DNA of 5,926 bases from an uncultured Shinella sp. (GTDB lineage: Bacteria; Pseudomonadota; Alphaproteobacteria; Rhizobiales; Rhizobiaceae): positions 1-5,926 of the forward strand of contig CAMPIK010000171.1 of assembly GCA_946886325.1 (NCBI GenBank). Reading direction: 5' to 3'. The position numbers and the translations under genes are program-made. The notes beneath the pieces were generated by a model. The model was not told the DNA's origin and searched no databases. It worked only from the letters and a program-made list of their open reading frames with translations. Below, piece by piece: positions 1 through 5,715 of this stretch (within the stretch, counting starts at the first letter, position 1; every line of letters starts with the position of its first letter).

Positions 1-240
1 ATGTTGCGGGTCCTGAAGGGTATCGAACCCGCGCCCCCTTTCGCAATCGCGGGAGCAGTTGAAATGCCGCGAATATAAGAATCGAACAGTTTGCTAAGTT
101 ATTTCTATCGTTGAAAACTCAGTGTATCTTGGAACAACTTCGCTTCAGGCTCTGTCAGCATAACTGCACCCCCTCAATCCCATCGGGTTTGCCGCGCGAC
201 GTCTATGCCGCACAAATCGAATTGATCGGGAGCCTCGAGC
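1..240. other. Left-edge region with no supportable gene
   Basis: This stretch lies downstream of the minus-strand lhgO gene. No reading frame with a convincing start, ribosome binding site and protein-like composition is visible. A short plus-strand frame is open from base 1 to a TAA at 76-78 and could be the tail of a gene entering from the left, but 25 codons are too few to judge. GCGGGT at 6-11 can pair with ACCCGC at 27-32. On the minus strand the motif GGTTCGATACC in this hairpin resembles a tRNA T-arm. Bases 62-130 are clearly richer in A and T than the rest of the window, as promoter regions often are, but I find no well-spaced -35/-10 pair. No rho-independent terminator with a U-run is visible for lhgO. 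Confidence 0.5.
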
Positions 241-1425
241 TTATGACAGCCGGCTGATTATCATTTCTGCAATGGGGATTGCCGATGTCGCTGCCGGGGA
301 CGGCGCGTTGCAGACGTGCAGCATGCGATCCGTCTGGGCAAACAGGAAATCGTGGATAAGGTTGCCGTTCCTGTGAACCGCCTGCGCGCGGATGCCCGCC
401 TCGTGCGGCAGCAGGTCATCGATCGTAAGGCTCGGGCAATATTTCCGGCATTCTTCCAGATAGGCCGACTTCCAGAGTGAATTGCGCAATTCGGCTACTG
501 CAGATTTGCGGTGGGCAAGAACGGTTTTCCAGAAGCCGGGAAACAGGGCATAGTCCACCATATCCGGGACGCTGACAGACAGGCGTGGATACCCTTCGCG
601 GGCGAAGCCAATGACGGCATTCGGCCCGACCGTAACGCTACCGTCGATCATGCGCGTCAAATGGATGCCGAGAAAAGGCAAGGCGGCGTCGGGGATCGGG
701 TAAATCAGGTGACGGACGATATCGCTCTTCGCCGATGGCAGTCGGTAGTACTCGCCACGGAAGGGCACGATGCGATGCTCTATCGCAAGGCCGGCGAGAA
801 CGGCGAGCCGGTCCGATTGCAATCCGGCGCACACCAGGAGCTTCCTTGCCCGCCAGGCTTCACCCGGTGATGTGATGTCAACGGCATCGACTGCCTCGCG
901 AATGCCGGTCACGCGAGACGAGAGGCGGATTTCGCCGCCCAGCGTCTCGATGCGTCGTGCCATTGCCAGGCAGACTTCTTTATAGCTCACGATACCGGTC
1001 GAGGGCACGAAGAGCGCACCAAGGCCGCGGATATGCGGTTCCCGTTCCTTCAGTTCGCCTTCGCTGACCCGGTCGACAACGATCGTGTTCTGCTTCGACC
1101 GCTCGTAGAGCAATGCCATGCGCTGCAGTTCCAGGTCCGAGGTGGCAACGAGCATCTTTCCGCAGACATCGAAGCGGATGTCGTTCTGCGCGCAGAAGTC
1201 CTTGGTGGCCTGCGCCCCCTTGCGGCAAAGCTCCGCCTTCAGGCTGCCGGGCGGGTAATAGATGCCGGCATGGATCACCCCGCTATTGTGTCCGGTCTGG
1301 TGCCGGCCAAGCGCTTCTTCCTTTTCAAGCAGGACCAGGCTCGCGCCGGGGTAAGTTTCAAGCAGACGCATGGCGGTTGCCAGACCGACGATGCCTCCTC
1401 CGATCACGCAGTAGTCGTAGTCCAT
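241..1425 (-). CDS. lhgO: L-2-hydroxyglutarate oxidase (FAD-dependent)
   Basis: The 394-residue product matches the LhgO/YgaF group of the DAO-type FAD-dependent oxidoreductases. Family members oxidise L-2-hydroxyglutarate to 2-oxoglutarate and pass electrons to the membrane quinone pool. The N-terminus has the dinucleotide-binding fold: CVIGGGIVGLATA at residues 6-18, ending in an acidic residue (E34) after the second strand. The family signature HNSGVIHAGIYYPPGSLK spans residues 46-63. Other conserved blocks are VCAG (198-201), PFRGEYYRL (221-229), the stretch HLIYPIP to VGPNA (239-270), GIRAQAV (344-350) and the C-terminal NAPSPAAT (373-380) that closes the FAD site. Length is normal (about 400) and no key block is missing. 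The ATG (1423-1425 on the plus strand) is preceded by a weak GGGAA-type ribosome site 7 bases upstream. The gene is transcribed away from the polysaccharide genes and seems to be a single unit here. A related FAD enzyme acting on another hydroxy acid is possible, but the signatures favour LhgO. Confidence 0.87.
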   Translation of the reverse strand: MDYDYCVIGGGIVGLATAMRLLETYPGASLVLLEKEEALGRHQTGHNSGVIHAGIYYPPGSLKAELCRKGAQATKDFCAQNDIRFDVCGKMLVATSDLELQRMALLYERSKQNTIVVDRVSEGELKEREPHIRGLGALFVPSTGIVSYKEVCLAMARRIETLGGEIRLSSRVTGIREAVDAVDITSPGEAWRARKLLVCAGLQSDRLAVLAGLAIEHRIVPFRGEYYRLPSAKSDIVRHLIYPIPDAALPFLGIHLTRMIDGSVTVGPNAVIGFAREGYPRLSVSVPDMVDYALFPGFWKTVLAHRKSAVAELRNSLWKSAYLEECRKYCPSLTIDDLLPHEAGIRAQAVHRNGNLIHDFLFAQTDRMLHVCNAPSPAATSAIPIAEMIISRLS

Positions 1426-1499
1426 TATGTTTCCCGGATTTGCGTGCGCGTGCGCTGCGGTCCAGCGTCAAGATCGGCGTGAGGCGATGCTGACCTGAG

Positions 1500-1524
1500 C
1501 TTGCTTGCTGGGTGCAGCAGCAGG
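1500..1524. other. Small inverted repeat in the divergent region
   Basis: TGCT (1502-1505) and GCTG (1507-1510) can pair with CAGC (1515-1518) and AGCA (1519-1522), leaving T1506 bulged and a GGTG loop. A G-U pair and a C-G pair can extend the base of the stem to 1500/1524. On the minus strand it would lie in the lhgO leader or promoter. There is no following T-run, so it does not look like a terminator. It could be a regulator site or chance. Confidence 0.3.
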
Positions 1525-1623
1525 AATGCTAGTCGGTCCGGTGCGTAAAATCCACTTGGCCTTCCGGAGCCTTGGCCATTGGGTGAACAGGGTAACGGAA
1601 AGCGGTAGACGAGGTAAGCACGA

Positions 1624-1644
1624 CCGGAGTTGGGCGACTTCCGG
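1624..1644. other. Small inverted repeat upstream of the WecA-like gene
   Basis: CCGGAGT (1624-1630) can pair with AC (1637-1638) plus TCCGG (1640-1644), with one bulged T at 1639 and a six-base loop. It sits about 125 bases before the start of the WecA-like gene. No T-run follows. Function is unknown; GC-rich DNA gives such repeats by chance. Confidence 0.25.
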
Positions 1645-1767
1645 GGCCATGTATTGCAACCTTTGCTCATGTGTTGGCGGCGCAATTCAATCGTTATGCT
1701 TGCTTTCGTCGCCCATGCAACCTCACCGCTGAAGGTCAGGACATCGGCGTCAATTTGGGGGCGTCGG

Positions 1768-2844
1768 ATGATGGTCTTGCTGCTGGAAAGCTCGGCGACA
1801 CTTGCCTTGAGTGCCCTTCTGGTTGTCCTGCTGCGCCGGATATGCGCGCCGCTCAATCTGGTCGATCTGCCGGATCATCGAAAGATTCACGAGGGCGCCG
1901 TCCCTCTGTGCGGCGGTATTGCAATTTTCCTGAGCTTCTCCGGCATCGGCCTGTTGACGCCGAATTTCATGGGTCTCGGACCGGGATTTTGGTCGGCAAT
2001 GCTGCTCGTCGTCGGTCTCGGGGTTGTTGACGATCGTTTCGCGCTGCCCGCGCGATTCCGCTTCGTGGTACAGGTCGCAATTGCAGCAGCCCTGATTGCC
2101 ACGGAAGGTCTGGGACAGATTTCGCTCGGTGACCTGCTGCCGGCGGAGATCCACAGTAGCCACGACGCCCTTATTGTCGTGTCCGTGGCGTTCGTCGTCG
2201 GGCTTATCAATGCATGGAACATGGTGGACGGCGTTGACGGTCTCGCCGGCGGCAGTGCGGCGGCAGCGCTCGTCTGGATCCTCCTTCTGTCGCTTCACAA
2301 GGGCGAAGAAGGGCTGGCCTTTCCGGTTGCGACCCTGTTGGCGGCGGTCGGCGGTTTTCTCATCTTCAACATTCGCAGTCCATGGCGCGCTCGCGCATCG
2401 GTCTATCTTGGGGACGCCGGGAGCACGACCCTTGGTGCCATCATCGCCTATCTGATCCTGCGCCTGGCGGATTCCGCCGGTGGATTGCCTTTCCCCTCCC
2501 TCTTGTGGCTGGTGATCGTTCCCGTGGTCGATACGTTGAGCCTCATGGTCCGCCGCATGCTTGACCACCGCAGTCCCATGTCGGCGGATCGCCGGCACCT
2601 GCATCATCTTTTGATCGACTCCGGGATCTCTCCGGCGGCCACCAGCTACATCATCGTCCTGTTTTCCTTCCTCTGTGGCGGGATCGGTTATCTCGGCATT
2701 TTGCTCGATGTGCCGGAATTCATGATGCTGGTTGGCCTGCTGTTCGTCGCGATGCTCCATACCGCGTTCGTGCTTGCCATCGAAGGCCTGTCGCACCGGC
2801 GGACACGCCGGGTCGGCCAGACCTCCGTCAAGCTTCAGATGTGA
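1768..2844 (+). CDS. WecA/MraY-family undecaprenyl-phosphate sugar-1-phosphate transferase
   Basis: The 358-residue polytopic membrane protein belongs to the polyprenyl-phosphate N-acetylhexosamine-1-phosphate transferase family (WecA, MraY, TagO). Members start a lipid-linked glycan by moving a sugar phosphate, usually GlcNAc-1-P, from a UDP-sugar to undecaprenyl phosphate on the cytoplasmic face. All family landmarks are visible: DLPDHRKIHEG (33-43) and CGG (48-50) after the first membrane segment; the DD pair at 88-89 of the Mg-binding motif; NAWNMVDGVDGLAGG (148-162); YLGDAGSTTLG (213-223); and DRRHLHH (274-280), the WecA-type histidine motif. Length fits WecA (about 360). The frame is open further upstream, but starting at ATG 1768 places a hydrophobic segment directly at the N-terminus as in the family, with GGGGG at 1757-1761 as a modest ribosome site. 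ATG 1771 is an equally possible start. It is probably the first gene of the four-gene run. The exact sugar cannot be read from the sequence; MraY of peptidoglycan synthesis is unlikely given the neighbours and the HLHH motif. Confidence 0.88.
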   Translation: MMVLLLESSATLALSALLVVLLRRICAPLNLVDLPDHRKIHEGAVPLCGGIAIFLSFSGIGLLTPNFMGLGPGFWSAMLLVVGLGVVDDRFALPARFRFVVQVAIAAALIATEGLGQISLGDLLPAEIHSSHDALIVVSVAFVVGLINAWNMVDGVDGLAGGSAAAALVWILLLSLHKGEEGLAFPVATLLAAVGGFLIFNIRSPWRARASVYLGDAGSTTLGAIIAYLILRLADSAGGLPFPSLLWLVIVPVVDTLSLMVRRMLDHRSPMSADRRHLHHLLIDSGISPAATSYIIVLFSFLCGGIGYLGILLDVPEFMMLVGLLFVAMLHTAFVLAIEGLSHRRTRRVGQTSVKLQM

Positions 2845-2865
2845 AGAAAGGCAACGGAGAAAGGC

Positions 2866-3699
2866 ATGTCAATTTCCGTTCTGATTATGACGCTCAATGA
2901 GGAAAAGAACCTTCCCGCCTGCCTCGCATCACTGGCTTGGTGCGATGACATTGTTGTGCTGGATTCCTACAGCACCGACGGGACGGTCGAGATTGCGCAA
3001 GCAGCAGGGGCCCGCGTCTACCAACGGGCCCACGATACGGAATCGCGCCAACGCACCTATGGGCTGAAGGAAATCGAGTACAAATATCCATGGGTCTATA
3101 CGCCGGACGCTGACGAGGTGACGCCATCCGATCTGCGTGACGAAATGCTGGCGATCGCCCGCGATGCGGCACGGCCCGAAAGCTCCTTCCGCATCCGCTA
3201 CAAGAACATGTTCATGGGCCGCTGGATCAAGCACAGCAGCCTCTATCCGACCTGGATCACCCGGCTGGTGCGGCCGGATCGGGTTCGATACGAACGCGAC
3301 GCCCATTCGCGCTGCCTGACGGAAGGACCCGAAGGTCGGCTCAACGCGCATTTCATCCACTACAGCTTCAACAAGGGGATGAATGCCTGGTACGACAAGC
3401 ACAATCGCTACTCTTCGTCGGAAGCCCGCGAGACGGTCACCAGCCTGCGCGAGAAGCGCGTGCCATGGCGCGACCTGTTGAGTGGCGTGCCGGAGGTGCG
3501 CAGGCGGGCCTTGAAGGAACTGTCCATGCGCCTGCCATTTCGGCCTGCGGCGCGCTTCGTCTACATGTATGTCCTGCGCGGCGGATTCCTCGACGGAAGA
3601 GAGGGCTACCACTACTGCCAGCTGCTCGCCGCCTATGAATACATGATCGTCATCAAGACCGAAGAGTTGCGGCGGCGGGAGAACGGCCTGCCGGTCTGA
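2866..3699 (+). CDS. GT2 family glycosyltransferase, WaaE/KdtX-like
   Basis: The 277-residue protein is a GT-A fold family 2 glycosyltransferase. The start is classic: VLIMTLNEEKNLPACLASL (5-23), then DDIVVLDSYSTDGT (27-40) for the nucleotide-sugar site and DADE (81-84) as the metal-binding DXD-type motif. The second half matches the WaaE-like branch: HSRC (147-150), HFIHYSFNKGMNAWYDKHNR (162-181) followed by YSSSEA, and a C-terminal block with LPFRPAARFVYMYVLRGGF (223-241) and LDGREGY. This branch adds single hexoses to LPS core or exopolysaccharide intermediates. No signal peptide or clear membrane span is seen, so it should act on the inner face of the membrane on the lipid-linked intermediate. 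It starts 21 bases after the previous stop, with GGAG at 2856-2859 six bases before ATG, which suggests co-transcription. Donor and acceptor sugars cannot be predicted. Confidence 0.87.
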   Translation: MSISVLIMTLNEEKNLPACLASLAWCDDIVVLDSYSTDGTVEIAQAAGARVYQRAHDTESRQRTYGLKEIEYKYPWVYTPDADEVTPSDLRDEMLAIARDAARPESSFRIRYKNMFMGRWIKHSSLYPTWITRLVRPDRVRYERDAHSRCLTEGPEGRLNAHFIHYSFNKGMNAWYDKHNRYSSSEARETVTSLREKRVPWRDLLSGVPEVRRRALKELSMRLPFRPAARFVYMYVLRGGFLDGREGYHYCQLLAAYEYMIVIKTEELRRRENGLPV

Positions 3700-3732
3700 T
3701 CGTTTGTTGCAGGGAGCTTCGTCTTCCTGCAG

Positions 3733-3775
3733 CCGCCGTCGGGAGGGGGAGACACGAGGATTCGCCTCCCGGCGG
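3733..3775 (+). promoter_or_regulatory. Hairpin with alternative pairing to the polymerase RBS
   Basis: In the 114-base gap before the polymerase gene, CCGCC (3733-3737) and GGGAGG (3741-3746) pair with CCTCCC (3765-3770) and GGCGG (3771-3775). This gives 11 base pairs with a three-base bulge (GTC) and an 18-base loop. No T-run follows, so a standard intrinsic terminator is unlikely. The right arm CCTCCCGG (3765-3772) is also an exact reverse complement of CCGGGAGG (3796-3803), the ribosome site of the next gene. The two pairings exclude each other. Whether this is used for control is inference. Confidence 0.4.
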
Positions 3776-3795
3776 TCGAAGTTTCCGCACTGGTT

Positions 3796-3805
3796 CCGGG
3801 AGGGA
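3796..3805 (+). promoter_or_regulatory. Ribosome binding site deciding a GTG start
   Basis: CGGGAGGGA is a strong purine-rich site. Measured from its final A it lies 8 bases before GTG 3814 and 14 bases before ATG 3820. The first spacing is normal and the second too long, so GTG is preferred as the start. The site can be covered by CCTCCCGG at 3765-3772. Confidence 0.6.
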
Positions 3806-3813
3806 CACTCGCC

Positions 3814-5091
3814 GTGAGCATGATCTTGACTTCGGTCCTCGGTCTGACGGTTGCCCTGCTGCTTTTGTGGGGAATGCTGGCGCCCGCCCGGATCTACCAG
3901 CTTCCCTTCCTGGTGGGCGTGATGGCCGTCGGTTTTCTTCTGCCTCAGCTGCCCGGATTGATGAACGACCGGTTTCTTCCACCGGGCGCTTATGAGCGCG
4001 CGGTGGCATTTACCTTTCTTTGCCTCGTCATGGTCTGGGTCGGCTGGTCCTCCACAAGCAAGCCGGTTTCCTTCCTGCGCATGGCCTTCAGTGAGCGGCG
4101 ACTGCTGATCGTTTCGGCCGTCTTTTCGGTCATCGGCGCCTATTTCTATTTCAAGCTGAGCCGTCTGCCGGGGGACATGGTCGTCGGTGTCCAGATGAGC
4201 GGCGTTCCGGTGATCTATCTCTTCGTTGCCCGGCTCATGACATACGGTCTTGCCCTCGCCGTCCTTTGCCTCGCGAGACGCCCGTCCCTGGCTGCGATCT
4301 CGATCGTCGCCTTCGATCTGGTCTTCTATCTCGACAGAATCATCGTCACCGGCAAGCGGGCGGAAGCGCTCGAACTCGTGATGATCTTCGCGGTCTCGTT
4401 CTGGTTTCATCGAGGCTATCTGTGCCCCCGACCGCTTGTGCTTGCCGGCGTGCTGCTGGGTACGTTCCTGATGAACAGCATGGGCGACTATCGCGCGATC
4501 ACACGCGCGAATTCAGGCCCGATCTGGCAGGAAATCGGCCAGATCGACGTGTCGGCAAACTTTCGAACGACGCTGAACGAGGGAGGACCCGAGGTGCGCA
4601 ACGCAATACTGCGGATCGATCATACCGCATCGTCTCTTGAGTTCGACTACGGCAAGTTCCACTGGAACCGGCTGGTGTTCAACTACGTCCCCTCCCAACT
4701 CGTCGGCGAGGCGACGAAGCGCTCTATGATGCTGAAGGTTCCGGCCATGGCGCGCGACTACAATGCCCTGGTCGGAACGACCGAGACCGGCATGGCCGAT
4801 GCATTTCAGTCGTTCTGGTACTTCGGCGCCCTGAAATTCTTTCTGATCTCCTATTTGCTTTCGAGGCTTTGGGCGAGCGCCAAGGACGGCCAGATGGCGG
4901 GGCAGTTGACCTACATGCTGTCCGTCGTTCCGGCAACGCATGTGGTCTCGCATCAGACCGACTGGGTCCTGATGGCCTGGGTCCACATGATCCTCTTTCT
5001 CGTGCCGTCACTGGCGCTGGCCGTCGTGGCCAGCGGACGCGCCTTGCGTGTCCGTCACGCATCGATGGGGCCGGAAAGGACCGTTTCCTGA
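3814..5091 (+). CDS. Putative Wzy-like polysaccharide repeat-unit polymerase (polytopic membrane protein)
   Basis: The 425-residue protein is highly hydrophobic, with likely membrane segments near residues 5-20, 29-47, 62-80, 96-114, 130-153, 157-175, 184-198, 206-222, 333-352 and 385-408. Between about 223 and 332 lies a long hydrophilic loop that includes GDYRAITR (224-231), RIDHTASSLEFDYGKFHW (267-284) and GTTETGMADAFQSFW (321-335). Ten or more spans with one large loop before the last few helices is the architecture of Wzy O-antigen/exopolysaccharide polymerases, which join lipid-linked repeat units in the periplasm. Wzy proteins are poorly conserved, and I recognise no diagnostic sequence motif, so the call rests on topology and on neighbours (initiating transferase, glycosyltransferase, acetyltransferase). 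An O-antigen-ligase-like protein is the main alternative; a Wzx flippase is less likely because of the large loop. GTG is the chosen start because of the ribosome site at 3796-3805. Its stop overlaps the next start codon by one base. Confidence 0.6.
   Translation: MSMILTSVLGLTVALLLLWGMLAPARIYQLPFLVGVMAVGFLLPQLPGLMNDRFLPPGAYERAVAFTFLCLVMVWVGWSSTSKPVSFLRMAFSERRLLIVSAVFSVIGAYFYFKLSRLPGDMVVGVQMSGVPVIYLFVARLMTYGLALAVLCLARRPSLAAISIVAFDLVFYLDRIIVTGKRAEALELVMIFAVSFWFHRGYLCPRPLVLAGVLLGTFLMNSMGDYRAITRANSGPIWQEIGQIDVSANFRTTLNEGGPEVRNAILRIDHTASSLEFDYGKFHWNRLVFNYVPSQLVGEATKRSMMLKVPAMARDYNALVGTTETGMADAFQSFWYFGALKFFLISYLLSRLWASAKDGQMAGQLTYMLSVVPATHVVSHQTDWVLMAWVHMILFLVPSLALAVVASGRALRVRHASMGPERTVS
5073..5080 (+). 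promoter_or_regulatory. Ribosome binding site inside the polymerase gene, for the acetyltransferase
   Basis: GGAAAGGA lies 10 bases before ATG 5091, within the last codons of the polymerase gene. It supports ATG 5091 as the acetyltransferase start rather than the open frame further upstream, whose translation does not resemble the family. Confidence 0.55.
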
Positions 5092-5684
5092 TGAAGTCGC
5101 GTTATGACGATCCTCATATTGATGCCGCGGGACTGGTCTCGCCTCTCCTCGGTGGCCCGACATTCGCCTTGCGGTTCAGACTGATGCGTCTCGCCTGGAT
5201 TGTCGTCTGGCGGTGTCTTGCATCATGGACGCCCGCGCCCCTGCATCCGTGGCGAAATCGTCTGCTTCGCCTGTTCGGTGCAAAGCTCGATCCGACTGCT
5301 ATCGTGCACGGCAGCACCGTCATCTGGTGGCCGGGCAATCTCGTCATGGGTCGGCACGCATCCATGGGGCCTGGCGTTATCTGCTACAACGTCGCAACCG
5401 TGACCCTCGAGACGCTGGTGGTTGTGTCGCAACGCGCACATCTTTGCACAGGGTCGCACGATATCCAGCGAAAGGAATTTCCGCTGGTGGCACGGCCGAT
5501 CCTGCTGCAACGAAATTGCTGGATCGCCGCGGAGGCTTTCGTCGGACCGGGAACGCGCGTTGGAGAGGGCGCAGTCCTCGGCGCACGGGGCGTGGCTGTC
5601 AGGGCGCTGGAGCCTTGGACGGTTTATGCCGGAAATCCGGCGCGGGTCGTCGCCAAACGCCAACAGTGGTCCGGCGACCCGTAA
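5091..5684 (+). CDS. WcaF-type O-acetyltransferase (left-handed beta-helix)
   Basis: The 197-residue product matches the WcaF/colanic-acid-type acetyltransferases of the hexapeptide-repeat (LbH) superfamily, which use acetyl-CoA to O-acetylate sugars of a nascent glycan in the cytoplasm. Visible landmarks: an N-terminal lead with PAPLHPWRNRLLRLFGAKL (48-66); hexapeptide repeats through HGSTVIWWPGNLVMG (73-87), HASMGPGVICYNVA (89-102); LCTGSHDIQ (118-126), where H123 is the expected catalytic histidine; WIAAEAFVGPGTRVGEGAVL (144-163); and the closing VYAGNPARVVAKR (178-190). Length is typical (about 180-200). The ATG shares one base with the polymerase stop (TGATG, 5089-5093), and GGAAAGGA lies upstream, so translation is probably coupled. 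The context suggests it decorates the same repeat unit. The acceptor sugar and position are unknown; another acyl group than acetyl is possible but less likely. Confidence 0.87.
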   Translation: MKSRYDDPHIDAAGLVSPLLGGPTFALRFRLMRLAWIVVWRCLASWTPAPLHPWRNRLLRLFGAKLDPTAIVHGSTVIWWPGNLVMGRHASMGPGVICYNVATVTLETLVVVSQRAHLCTGSHDIQRKEFPLVARPILLQRNCWIAAEAFVGPGTRVGEGAVLGARGVAVRALEPWTVYAGNPARVVAKRQQWSGDP

Positions 5685-5715
5685 TCTCTGTTCGAGGCCC
5701 TCTTGCATCAGATAG

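Larger units (their letters stand above)
1426..1767. promoter_or_regulatory. Divergent intergenic region, lhgO / WecA-like gene
   Basis: These 342 bases separate two divergently transcribed genes and must hold promoters for both unless distant ones are used. No consensus sigma-70 promoter stands out. The best plus-strand candidate is TTGGCG (1674-1679) with TATGCT (1695-1700), but the spacing is only 15 bases. For lhgO a TTGACG lies about 45 bases upstream of the start on the minus strand, without a recognisable -10 partner. A short GTGCGC tandem occurs near 1444-1455. Two small hairpins are listed separately. The WecA-like reading frame stays open back to at least 1630, but the encoded extension is unlike the family N-terminus, so I treat it as non-coding. 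Confidence 0.5.

Noticed and set aside
48..59. CGCGGGAGCAGT, an exact inverted match to the last 12 bases of the window (5915-5926)
   Set aside because: One 12-base match is about what chance gives in a window of this size; the match breaks at the inner side and the outer side cannot be seen, and the right copy lies inside a coding region.
1..78. Possible C-terminal end of a plus-strand gene entering from the left
   Set aside because: The frame is open for only 25 codons and its third-position composition is unremarkable; nothing in it is recognisable.
178..191. CCCATCGGG followed by TTT as a possible terminator
   Set aside because: Only three continuous pairs and a three-base T-run, on the wrong strand for ending lhgO transcripts.
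1674..1700. Candidate promoter TTGGCG / TATGCT for the polysaccharide genes
   Set aside because: The 15-base spacing is shorter than the usual 16-18 and both hexamers are imperfect; mentioned only within the intergenic entry.
1630..1767. N-terminal extension of the WecA-like protein from an upstream ATG
   Set aside because: The 46 extra residues do not resemble the family N-terminus, and the first membrane segment begins directly after ATG 1768, which has a G-rich site upstream.
1750..2796. Long minus-strand open frame antisense to the WecA-like gene
   Set aside because: Same low-complexity charged composition; the plus-strand protein has all family motifs, so this is a shadow.
2929..4410. 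Very long open frame on the minus strand, antisense to the GT2 and polymerase genes
   Set aside because: Its translation is rich in D, E, R, H, Q and G with no domain or hydrophobic core, as expected for the shadow of GC-rich coding sequence, and it crosses two well-supported genes and their spacer.
4869..5090. Upstream extension of the acetyltransferase frame
   Set aside because: It lies fully inside the polymerase gene, its translation is R/G/P-rich and unlike the family, and ATG 5091 has a good ribosome site and the usual start for this family.
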